From: Notoacmeibacter sp. MSK16QG-6
Lineage (GTDB): Bacteria; Pseudomonadota; Alphaproteobacteria; Rhizobiales; Rhizobiaceae
Direction of reading: 5' to 3'
Assembly: GCF_024158145.1 (NCBI RefSeq)
Contig: NZ_JAMYXM010000001.1
Coordinates: 1 to 64,000, forward strand
Length of the DNA: 64,000 nucleotides
The notes beneath the pieces were generated by a model. That model worked only from the letters and a program-made list of their open reading frames with translations. It made no database searches and was not told where the DNA came from. Shown here piece after piece: positions 56,209 to 64,000 of this stretch. Numbering within the stretch: the first letter of the stretch is position 1; each line of letters starts with the position of its first letter. Made by a program: the position numbers and the translations under genes.

Positions 56209-57552
56209 TCAGGCGGCGTTTTCATCCATCTCGATCGTATCGTCGTAAACGACTATGCGGTTACGACCCTCCGACTTGGCCTTGTAGAGCGCCTGATCGG
56301 CCGCGATCAGCATGCCTTCGCGATCGGCACTTCGTGTCAGTTCGGCAATGCCGATGCTGACGGTGACGCGAATCTGCTCCGCATCAAACCGGACCGTTGT
56401 TTTTTCGATTGCCGAGCGCAGACGCTCCGCAAGATGCATGGCTTCTTCCGCCGATGTTTCCGAAACAAGCACACAAAATTCTTCTCCGCCCATCCTGAAC
56501 ACACGATCGGTTGGGCGCGCGTTGTCGATCATGACCTTTGTGATGGCCCGAAGAACTTCGTCGCCAGCGGCGTGGCCCCATGTGTCGTTCACATGCTTAA
56601 AATGGTCCAAGTCGAGCGCCAGCAAGGACGCCGGGACGCCAGTGCGAATATGCCGAGAAAGCGCTTCGGTGAATGCCGTATCGAATGCACGGCGGTTCGA
56701 TATACCGGTCAGGCTGTCCACATGCGCCAGATCCGAAAGCGCTCGTTCCGATTCATCGATCCGGCCGATCATGTAATTGAATTCTTCCGCGACGCGGTTC
56801 AGTTCCGGCGGTACGGCGACTTCGATCCGGTGGCTGCGGTCACCCTCGGCAAACCGGGCCGCGCCTTCGACCAGACGGTCAACGCTGCGTTTTAGAACGC
56901 GACCGATCATAAGGACGCCACCGAGTATGGCGAGCAAAGCGATGCCTGCGGCAATGGTCGACAGCCATATCGACCGTTCATACCACAGGATCGCCATATC
57001 GTGATCCTGATCGATCTTTTCGCCAAGCTGTCTGTAAGCCGCCTGAAGCCTGTCAGAGGTGGTCATGATCGAACCGTGGAAGCGGGAAAAAGCCGCAGCG
57101 GTTTCGGATGAGTGATCGGGTGAGCCTATAGACAGAAGTCGGCCGGCAATATCGTCAGCGTCGGTCCAGGACTGGCGGGCACGTTCGATGAGCGCCTGAA
57201 CGGAGGGGATATCGCCGACGGCGCCCATCACCCTCGCAAACTCTGTCTCGATTTCCTCACGAAAATTTCGATAGCCGTTCAAATGCGCGGTGTTCGGATC
57301 TTCCAAATGTTCGTCGACCGGAATGACCGCGTCCCAAATCAGAATATTGAGCCTTTGAAGCGGCGTGATTTGCCTCCGCTGCCGGTCCGCCACGTCATCA
57401 ACAGGTGCGATGACGCCGTGATGCAGAAGAAGAAATCCGCCGCCTGCTGCGAAGGCTACCGGCAAAAAAGCCATCGCCATCGCAATAATGATCCACGTGC
57501 GTAGCGACCGCGTCCGGAATGGGCTCTTTTTTATCCAATTCAATCGGGCCAT
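56209..57552 (-). CDS. Membrane-bound diguanylate cyclase (HAMP-GGDEF)
   Basis: 447 residues. TM1 at about 20-42, a periplasmic sensor region of about 150 residues, TM2 at about 195-216, HAMP linker 217-270, then a GGDEF domain. The active site is GGEEF (355-359), and the inhibitory I-site RPTD (346-349) is at the right spacing, so it should make c-di-GMP with product inhibition. The helical periplasmic domain resembles four-helix-bundle sensors; the ligand is unknown. Confidence 0.94.
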   Translation of the reverse strand: MARLNWIKKSPFRTRSLRTWIIIAMAMAFLPVAFAAGGGFLLLHHGVIAPVDDVADRQRRQITPLQRLNILIWDAVIPVDEHLEDPNTAHLNGYRNFREEIETEFARVMGAVGDIPSVQALIERARQSWTDADDIAGRLLSIGSPDHSSETAAAFSRFHGSIMTTSDRLQAAYRQLGEKIDQDHDMAILWYERSIWLSTIAAGIALLAILGGVLMIGRVLKRSVDRLVEGAARFAEGDRSHRIEVAVPPELNRVAEEFNYMIGRIDESERALSDLAHVDSLTGISNRRAFDTAFTEALSRHIRTGVPASLLALDLDHFKHVNDTWGHAAGDEVLRAITKVMIDNARPTDRVFRMGGEEFCVLVSETSAEEAMHLAERLRSAIEKTTVRFDAEQIRVTVSIGIAELTRSADREGMLIAADQALYKAKSEGRNRIVVYDDTIEMDENAA

Positions 57553-57899
57553 AGCTCAATCACCGAATTACAAAATCCGCGCCCCTGCATGAATATTTTC
57601 ATATTAGCCGAAGGTCTTCACCCAATTGTTAAATCATTCAAATAAATCGTCCCGGAATGATTCATCTCATTTGATCGGTGGTTTATTCTACGCTGTGAAT
57701 TACACAGATCGCGGCAAATCATTTCCCTGAATTGGCGGTGGCCGAGGGCAGCTCGGCTGCAGAAATATTCGCTGGCTCAGCGGGCCTATGGCGGACGTAA
57801 AATTTCAGCCGGAGGGGTCTCTACACGCAACGTCCTAAACCGTTTTTTAAGCTTAACAGAATGATACTTGTGCCAGATTTTCTTTCATAGGCGACGGAT
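57553..57899. other. AT-rich divergent intergenic region
   Basis: 347 bases between the diguanylate cyclase and the M23 peptidase genes. It is more AT-rich than its flanks and must hold both promoters. I see short imperfect inverted repeats (for example around TGTGAATTACACA) but no gene, terminator or clear promoter pair. Confidence 0.5.
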
Positions 57900-59126
57900 A
57901 TGCTCCCGGCGGATAGCTCTCAAGCTGCCATTTCGAAGAAGCGCAAGACATCGGCCGTCATCATCTCCCATGACGGCACGATCCGGCAGTTTCAATTGAC
58001 GCTCCGCGGCCGGTTTGGCGTGATTTTTCTCGGCTCTGCCCTTGCCATCGGCTACCTTGCCTCGACCGCCTATCTTGTCGTTCGTGACGATCTCATCGCG
58101 GGCAAAGCCGGGCGGCAGGCGCATCTCGAATACGCATATGAGGATCGCATCTCGGCGCTTCGCCGGCAGGTCGATCGCATAACCAGCCGACAGATGCTCG
58201 ACCAGAACCTTGTCGAAATGCGTATGACGCAGCTGATGGAACGGCAGGATATTCTTGCGAGCCGCTCAGCGAAGATCGCGCCACTGCTTCGTGAATTCGG
58301 CGTCACCACCGGCTCCGTGCCACTGCCGCAGGCCCGGCCAGATCGCCAGGCGATGGCGCCTTCTCCAACCCAACCTCTTATCGCCGCTACCGAACTCAAG
58401 GCGCCGCTCTCCCTCGCCGACCGCGCTGACATCGCTTTCGTCGCGCTTCAACATTCGCTGACGGACATGGAGAATCAGCAAATTCGAGAGATCGGGGTCG
58501 TGGGAGATAAGGCCGAGGCTGCAACGACTTTGCTAAACGCCGCTCTTGACGAAGTCGGCGTCACTACCGATGCCGAACCGTCTTATGCCGGCATGGGCGG
58601 ACCATTCGAACCCGTTTTGGACGACCAGCGCGATGATACGTTCGGTACCATGGTCGAGCGTCTCGACATCGCCCTTAACCGCTATGTCGACGTCAAAAAG
58701 ACGGCGGTTTCCATTCCCCTCGCCAATCCTCTTCCCGACCAGCCGATTTCATCCCGGTTCGGCGTCAGAAAAGATCCGATTCTCGGACGGCGTGCCATGC
58801 ATTCCGGTCTGGATTTCAGCGCGCCGCGGGGTCTACCCATCCTGGCCACGGCTGATGGCGTTGTCGTCAAGGCCGGACGTAACGGCGGTTATGGCCGCAT
58901 GGTCGAAATCAGACATGCCGATGGTCTCAGCACCCGCTACGCTCATATGAGCCGGGTGACTGTGAAGGTCGGGCAGGCAGTCCAACGGGGCATGACCGTC
59001 GGGAAGGTCGGCTCGACAGGCCGTTCCACCGGCCCGCACCTGCACTACGAAGTCCGCCGCCATGGCGACGCCATCAATCCGCTACGCTTTCTCAAAGCGG
59101 GCGAGACGGTGGCTGAACTGTTGTAG
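57900..59126 (+). CDS. M23 family metallopeptidase (LytM domain)
   Basis: 408 residues. A transmembrane segment at about residues 41-62 is followed by a coiled-coil stretch (about 75-125), a Pro-rich linker and a C-terminal LytM domain. Zinc-binding residues are intact: His and Asp of MHSGLDFSAPRG and the HxH of GPHLHYEVRRHGD. It is thus predicted to be an active peptidoglycan endopeptidase facing the periplasm, not a degenerate EnvC-type activator. The ribosome-binding site is weak. Confidence 0.93.
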   Translation: MLPADSSQAAISKKRKTSAVIISHDGTIRQFQLTLRGRFGVIFLGSALAIGYLASTAYLVVRDDLIAGKAGRQAHLEYAYEDRISALRRQVDRITSRQMLDQNLVEMRMTQLMERQDILASRSAKIAPLLREFGVTTGSVPLPQARPDRQAMAPSPTQPLIAATELKAPLSLADRADIAFVALQHSLTDMENQQIREIGVVGDKAEAATTLLNAALDEVGVTTDAEPSYAGMGGPFEPVLDDQRDDTFGTMVERLDIALNRYVDVKKTAVSIPLANPLPDQPISSRFGVRKDPILGRRAMHSGLDFSAPRGLPILATADGVVVKAGRNGGYGRMVEIRHADGLSTRYAHMSRVTVKVGQAVQRGMTVGKVGSTGRSTGPHLHYEVRRHGDAINPLRFLKAGETVAELL

Positions 59127-59154
59127 TCAGAAACGTCTGGGTCGTACCCGGCGT

Positions 59155-60271
59155 CTATTCGACGTCCTCGACCTCGCCTACAACCTTACCTGCCAGCGCC
59201 GCTTCCATGAATTCATCCAGCGTGCCGTCCAGGACCTCTGACGGGTTGGTGCTCTCCACCCCCGTCCGCAAGTCTTTGACCAACTGATAGGGCTGCAGAA
59301 CATAGGACCGGATCTGGTGGCCCCAGCCGATATCGGTCTTGGCGTCATGTTCTGCCATGGCCGCGTCTTCACGCTTCTTCATCTCCAGGTCGTAGAGACG
59401 TGCGCGAAGGGCTTTCATGGCATTCGCCCGGTTTTGATGCTGGCTCTTCTCCGACGATGTCACGACGATACCTGTCGGCGCGTGAGTGATACGCACGGCC
59501 GAGTCAGTCGTGTTGACGTGCTGGCCGCCTGCACCCGACGAGCGGAACGTATCGATCCGGATATCCTTGTCCTGAATCTCGATCTCAATATTGTCGTCAA
59601 TGACCGGATAGACACCGATGGACGAAAACGAGGTGTGGCGTCGCGCATTGGAATCGTACGGCGAGATGCGCACCAAACGGTGCACACCGCTCTCGGTCTT
59701 CAGCCAGCCATTGGCTTTTTCGCCCTTGATCAGGAGCGTAGCGCCCTTGATACCCGCTTCCTCGCCGTAAGAGATGTCCTGCACTTCGACCTTGAAGCCG
59801 CGCTTCTCGGCCCATCGGGTGTACATGCGTAGCAGCATGTTGGCCCAGTCCTGGCTTTCTGTGCCGCCAGCTCCGGCATGAACTTCGAGAAAGGCGTCCG
59901 ACTGATCCATCTCGCCTGAGAGAAGTGTCTCGATCCGGCGTTTTTCAATCTCGCCCTGCAGGTCAGAGATCGCGTTCTCCGCCTCACGAACAATTGTGTC
60001 GTCGCCTTCCATCTCGCCCAATTCGATCAGCTCGATACTGTCGTCCAGCGTCTGCTGGATACGGTTGATAGAGGCGATATTTTCTTCAAGCGTCTGGCGT
60101 TCGCGCATTAATTTCTGCGCTTCTGCGGGATCGTCCCATAAGGAAGGGTCTTCGGCCCGACTGTTCAGATAGCCAAGGCGTTTTTGGGCTGCATCCCAGT
60201 CAAAGATGCCTCCTCAGCAGGCTGAGGGCCTGCCTGATCTCGTCAACGAGAGTTTCGGTCTCTGCGCGCAT
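59155..60271 (-). CDS. prfB: Peptide chain release factor 2, with programmed +1 frameshift
   Basis: Terminates translation at UGA and UAA. The gene is complement(59155..60201) joined to complement(60203..60271): 23 codons from ATG 60271 (MRAETETLVDEIRQALSLLR), then CTT TGA C, where a +1 shift gives CTT GAC and continues DWDAAQKRLGYLNS. An internal Shine-Dalgarno-like AGGAGG lies 3 bases before the CTT. The full product is 371 residues. GGQ (SSGAGGQHVN) is present; the stop-recognition tripeptide reads SPY where E. coli has SPF. UGA-dependent autoregulation follows from the known mechanism. Confidence 0.95.
60200..60214 (-). promoter_or_regulatory. prfB: prfB frameshift signal
   Basis: AGGAGG-CAT-CTT-TGA-C on the minus strand: SD-like stimulator, slippery CTT and in-frame UGA at 60200-60202. 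It matches the canonical RF2 shift site. Confidence 0.93.
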
Positions 60272-60306
60272 GGCGTGAGCATCCTTCCCGATCAATGGTT
60301 TCCATG

Positions 60307-60330
60307 AAAAGGCAGCCCAAGGGGGCAGCC
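60307..60330 (-). terminator. Terminator after mrcA
   Basis: On the minus strand GGCTGCCC and GGGCTGCC pair with one mismatch around CCTT, followed by TTTTCA. It separates mrcA from prfB. Confidence 0.6.
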
Positions 60331-60392
60331 TCGTCTAGCGTCGCCGCGCAACATAATCAGCCAAGGCGGCCTGTAAAGTGGCAATCGGAGGG

Positions 60393-62843
60393 CTAGTAAA
60401 GGCCGCCGCCTGCGGATTGAATGATCTGCCGGGACTCGCGGGATACGCTGCGCGGCGTATCGACCCGCGCCGCCGTTTCCATGCCGATGACACTGTAGAC
60501 ATCGGCCGGTCCCGTGCCCGGCTTGAACGCTTCGATAATGACGTTGCCGCCACTGCCACCGGCAACCCGCATTCCGGACCGACGATCGATCGGTATCATC
60601 AACATGCCTTCAGGCACTTTGAAGTCCACATTCGGCTTGCCTTCATGAGCCTTGGTCATGAAGTCCTTGAAAATGGGCACGGCAAGGCCGCCACCGGTCG
60701 AACCTTTGCCCATCGGCCTTGGCTGATCGTATCCGAGGTAAAGCGCTACAACGAGATCCGGCGTGAAGCCGACGAACCAGGCATCTTTCTCATCATTGGT
60801 CGTGCCCGTCTTGCCCGCTACGGGAAAACCGATATCGGCGAGTTTGGCAGCGGTGCCGCGCTGGGCGACCCCCTCCATCATGGAGGTGATCTGATAGGCG
60901 GTCATCGGATCGAGCATCTGATCGCGATTGTCGATCAGCTCCGGTTCCGACTGGCCGTTCCACTGCTCCGCAGTGCAGCCATCGCAGCCGCGCTGATCGT
61001 GCTTGTAGACCGTCTTGCCGTAGCGATCCTGGATGCGGTCGATCAGCGATGGACGGATCTGCTTGCCGCCATTCGCCATGATGGAATAGGCCGTCGCCAT
61101 GCGCATAACCGTGGTCTCGGACGAACCGAGGGAGTTGGGCAGATAAAGGCCCATTTTGTCGTACACGCCAAAGCGTTCGGCATATTCGGCGACAAGCTTG
61201 ATGCCCATGTCCTTGGCCAGCCGTACCGTCATCAGATTGCGACTGCGCTCGATACCGAGACGCAATGTGGACGGACCGGCGGATTTACCGCCGTAATTTT
61301 TCGGCTCCCAGATCGTGTTGCCGCTTCGTATCGAGATCGGCGCATCCATGACGACGGAAGCCGGTGTGTAACCATTGTCCAGCGCCGCAGCATAGACGAT
61401 GGGTTTGAAGGACGAACCGGGCTGGCGCATGGCCTGTGTCGCGCGGTTGAATTCGCTATCGGCAAAGGAGAAGCCGCCTACCATGGCCAGAACGCGGCCG
61501 GTATGCGGGTCCATTGCCACCATCGCGCCTTCGATTTCCGGCGGTTGGCGCAACCTGTAGGCGTTCTCGCCTTCGGCCTTCTTCTCCACGAAGACAACGT
61601 CGCCTCGTTTCAGAACGCCAGCGGGAGAGCTGGCATTCTTCATGGCGCCGTCGACCTTGTGCCGGAGCGCCCATTTCATGTCATCCTTGGCAATCGTGCC
61701 GGTTACACGCTTCTCAACGATGGAGCCATCATCCTTGCGGTCAGGGTCCAGTCCGATCTCGACGGAGGCGTCACCGGCTTCCAGAACGACCGCCAGCTTC
61801 CATTCCGGCACGTCATAGAGGCCCTCGACCTTCGAAAGCGGTCCGCCCCAGTCACCGTCGAATTCAATCGTTTTCACCGGGCCGCGATAGCCACGCTTGA
61901 TGTCGAAATCGATCAAGCCCTTCTGCATCGAAGTGCGGGCGAGTTTCTGCAGTTCCGGGTCGATGGTGGTTCGAACCGACAGGCCGCCCTCGTAGAGTTC
62001 GTCGACGCCATAACGGTCGATGATTTCGCGGCGCACTTCCTCGGTGAAATATTCGCCGGCAAAGAGATAGGTATATCGCGATGGGCGTCCCCGCACACCG
62101 AGCTCCGAGGCCCGCGCCTCGTTCGCCTCGCGCTGCGTGATATACCCATTTGCCAGCATCTGGCTGATAACCCAGTTGCGGCGATCGACGGCGCGATCGC
62201 GATAGCGGAAGGGGTGATAGTTGTTCGGCGCCTTGGGCAGCGCAGCCAGATAAGCCGCCTCGGCGACCGTCAATTCGTTCACGCTCTTATCGAAATAAGC
62301 CAGTGCCGCTCCCGCGATACCGTACGAGCCGAAGCCGAGAAAAATTTCGTTGAGATAGAGTTCGAGGATGCGGTCTTTCGAATAGGCCTGCTCGATGCGG
62401 AAGGCGAGGATCGCCTCTTTCACTTTGCGTTCGTATGTCTGTTCGGTCGTCAGCAGGAAATTCTTGGCGACCTGTTGGGTAATGGTCGATGCGCCCTGCC
62501 GGGTTCCGTTGCGCAGATTGTTGATGATGGCGCGCAACAGCCCCTGAACGTCCAGACCCGGATGCGTATAGAAATTCTTGTCCTCGGCGGAAAGGAATGC
62601 CGCTTTCACACGGTCGGGCACGGCTGCAATCGGGAGAAACAAGCGCCTCTCGCGCGCATATTCGGCCATGAGCTCGCCATTGGCGGCGTGAACGCGGGTC
62701 GTTACCGGCGGCTGATAGTTCGCCAGAACCTCATAGTCGGGCAGATCGGAACTGACATGGGTAATGAAAATCGCCACCGCGCCAGCCACAGCCAGCGCCA
62801 GAACGATGCCGATCCCAAAAAAATACCCGATGATTCGAATCAT
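60393..62843 (-). CDS. mrcA: Penicillin-binding protein 1A
   Basis: 816 residues, a bifunctional class A PBP. TM at about 7-28; GT51 transglycosylase domain with AEDKNFYTHPGLD and STITQQVAKNFLL; an OB-like insert; then the transpeptidase domain with SxxK in RQPGSSFKPIVYA, SxN in IERSRNLMTVR and KTG in AGKTGTTNDEKDAWF. All catalytic motifs are intact. It lies downstream of amiC, also a cell-wall enzyme. Confidence 0.97.
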   Translation of the reverse strand: MIRIIGYFFGIGIVLALAVAGAVAIFITHVSSDLPDYEVLANYQPPVTTRVHAANGELMAEYARERRLFLPIAAVPDRVKAAFLSAEDKNFYTHPGLDVQGLLRAIINNLRNGTRQGASTITQQVAKNFLLTTEQTYERKVKEAILAFRIEQAYSKDRILELYLNEIFLGFGSYGIAGAALAYFDKSVNELTVAEAAYLAALPKAPNNYHPFRYRDRAVDRRNWVISQMLANGYITQREANEARASELGVRGRPSRYTYLFAGEYFTEEVRREIIDRYGVDELYEGGLSVRTTIDPELQKLARTSMQKGLIDFDIKRGYRGPVKTIEFDGDWGGPLSKVEGLYDVPEWKLAVVLEAGDASVEIGLDPDRKDDGSIVEKRVTGTIAKDDMKWALRHKVDGAMKNASSPAGVLKRGDVVFVEKKAEGENAYRLRQPPEIEGAMVAMDPHTGRVLAMVGGFSFADSEFNRATQAMRQPGSSFKPIVYAAALDNGYTPASVVMDAPISIRSGNTIWEPKNYGGKSAGPSTLRLGIERSRNLMTVRLAKDMGIKLVAEYAERFGVYDKMGLYLPNSLGSSETTVMRMATAYSIMANGGKQIRPSLIDRIQDRYGKTVYKHDQRGCDGCTAEQWNGQSEPELIDNRDQMLDPMTAYQITSMMEGVAQRGTAAKLADIGFPVAGKTGTTNDEKDAWFVGFTPDLVVALYLGYDQPRPMGKGSTGGGLAVPIFKDFMTKAHEGKPNVDFKVPEGMLMIPIDRRSGMRVAGGSGGNVIIEAFKPGTGPADVYSVIGMETAARVDTPRSVSRESRQIIQSAGGGLY

Positions 62844-63043
62844 TACTCTCTGTCCCCGGAAGGTTCCGACAGCCCGCTAGCCGCGCCAAACTACAGCCTT
62901 GGCCACTTCTTTGCACGGTCGGCAAGCCAAATGCGCCTGTGCCGACCCATTCGTCCCCCACTATTTATCCAGTGTGATGGCTGAAATTCTTGGAGAAAAT
63001 GCGGCAGTTGAACGTCTTCGCCATGTTCCGGTGCCAGAAAGAA

Positions 63044-64000
63044 CTAGCGTAAGGCGGCCATTCGCGCCGAGGCATATTTCTTGACGGCAGCGGCAATTGC
63101 CGTGGCGGCTCTGCGACGCCACTCATCGTCCTGAAGCAATTTTTCGTCTCGGTCGTTGGACAGATAGCCAAGCTCAACAAGAACCGAGGGAACGTCCGGC
63201 GCGGTCAGCACGCGAAAGCCGGCATGTCGATGCGGCCTCTTTATCATCAGCAGCACGTCATCCATCGATTCAACCAACTTGCCGGCGAAGCGGAGCGAAA
63301 AACCCTTGGTTTCGCGACGCGTCAGATCGAGAAGTATGTCCGTCACCTCCTCGTCTTCCTCGGGCAGATCCAATCCAGCCACCATATCGACGGCGTTCTC
63401 GGAATCCGCCAGATCGGCCGCCATCGCGTCCGATGCTTTCTTCGAAATCGTATAGACGGTCGCGCCCCTAACATAGGACTGCCGAACCGAGTCCGCATGG
63501 ATGGAGATGAACAGATTGGCACCGGCCTGCCGCCCAATCCTTACGCGCTGATTCAGCGAAATGAAGCTGTCATCGTCGCGCGTCAGAACCGCTCGCACGC
63601 CATCGATCTTTTCCAATTGCTCCTTTAACTGCCGCGCAAAAGCCAGTGTGATCGTCTTTTCTTTCACGCCGTGACGGCCGTGTGCGCCATGGTCGATACC
63701 TCCGTGGCCGGCGTCGACGACCACCGTAAACGGCTTGTCTGAGGATGTTTCGCCATTCAGCCGCTCTGCCTTTTGCGTGGAGATCGCGACGGCATCCGCA
63801 GGAACGGCGCGTTTGCGAAGCATGGATTCGAACGCGGTCCGCGAAGCCAGATTGAAAGTGAACGCTAACCTGTAGCGGCCATCCTCATCTTTTTCGGCTC
63901 TTTGCTCTTCCAGAGTGAAAGGGCCGCGCAGCCCTATCACCATTCGTGAACGCTCCTTATCCATCGCTCCATAGCGGATCGATTGAATGAGCCCCTTCGG
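63044..64000 (-). CDS. amiC: N-acetylmuramoyl-L-alanine amidase (5' end cut by window edge)
   Basis: The frame stays open to the right edge (GLIQSIRYGAMDKERSRMVI upstream of the first internal Met), so the true N-terminus, with signal peptide and most of the AMIN domain, is outside. The Amidase_3 domain is complete: VVDAGHGGIDHGAHG (zinc His), the Glu in KEKTITLAFA, ISIHADSVRQ (His) and VPSVLVELGYLSN (catalytic Glu). It splits septal peptidoglycan and is followed by mrcA 200 bases later. Confidence 0.94.
   Translation of the reverse strand, partial: PKGLIQSIRYGAMDKERSRMVIGLRGPFTLEEQRAEKDEDGRYRLAFTFNLASRTAFESMLRKRAVPADAVAISTQKAERLNGETSSDKPFTVVVDAGHGGIDHGAHGRHGVKEKTITLAFARQLKEQLEKIDGVRAVLTRDDDSFISLNQRVRIGRQAGANLFISIHADSVRQSYVRGATVYTISKKASDAMAADLADSENAVDMVAGLDLPEEDEEVTDILLDLTRRETKGFSLRFAGKLVESMDDVLLMIKRPHRHAGFRVLTAPDVPSVLVELGYLSNDRDEKLLQDDEWRRRAATAIAAAVKKYASARMAALR

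Noticed and set aside
59155-60108. prfB as a 317-residue gene or a pseudogene broken by TGA
   Set aside because: The stop lies in a canonical RF2 frameshift signal and the upstream codons encode the normal RF2 N-terminus.

Overview
The window is about 64 kb of a bacterial chromosome, most likely from an alphaproteobacterium of the order Hyphomicrobiales (Rhizobiales). The evidence is the split str and rif ribosomal/RNA polymerase clusters with two tuf genes, the EF-Tu/RpoB/RpoC sequences, a suf operon preceded by an Irr-type iron box, NAGGN osmolyte genes, an Anbu proteasome-like operon, and moderately high GC with dense, short-gap gene packing. I cannot name the genus. No phage, insertion sequence, CRISPR array or replication origin was seen.

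Layout. 1-4244 (minus): str operon rpsL-rpsG-fusA-tuf; this tuf copy runs off the left edge. 4677-4961 (plus): small acidic protein of unknown function. 5048-17240 (minus): secE-nusG-rplK-rplA-rplJ-rplL-rpoB-rpoC. 17581-17656: tRNA-Trp. 17851-20482: HAD phosphatase and kdsB (plus) converging on a VOC protein and a GT29 sialyltransferase-like protein (minus). 20670-21845 (minus): second tuf. 22067-24801: membrane GGDEF-EAL protein converging on a FeeM-like N-acyltransferase. 24971-25161 (minus): tRNA-Gly and tRNA-Tyr. 25335-30348 (plus): rlmB, then the four-gene Anbu cluster (ATP-grasp, alpha-E, transglutaminase, Anbu). 30463-35125 (plus): NAGGN osmoprotectant trio. 35205-40506: topoisomerase IB, class II photolyase (minus), tRNA-Thr, nadK, DEAD-box helicase. 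40536-48507 (minus): suf Fe-S operon (cysteine desulfurase, sufB, small coiled-coil protein, sufC, sufD, VOC protein, sufS, sufT, sufA) ending in a TfoX-domain gene. 48704-64000: alpha/beta hydrolase, a secreted-protein gene broken by a stop codon, anmK, tyrS, a large AsmA-like protein, bcp, a diguanylate cyclase, an M23 peptidase, prfB with a +1 programmed frameshift, mrcA and partial amiC.

How it works together. The left third is the translation/transcription core, and the antibiotic-target residues I checked in RpoB and S12 are the sensitive form. The arrangement tRNA-Tyr, tRNA-Gly, tuf, tRNA-Trp, secE recalls the tRNA-tufB-secE-nusG-rif order of other proteobacteria, but here it is opened by two accessory blocks: a CMP-Kdo/sialyltransferase-like block and a c-di-GMP/N-acyltransferase block. 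The suf operon carries two unexpected passengers stitched in by overlapping start/stop codons. The right end is mostly envelope and peptidoglycan work.

The points most worth a second look are the GT29-like enzyme beside kdsB, the FeeM-like gene with a perfect 9-3-9 palindrome upstream, the two extra genes inside suf with the three-half-site Irr box, the in-frame TAA in the secreted-protein gene, and the sharp gene-conversion boundary between the two tuf copies.
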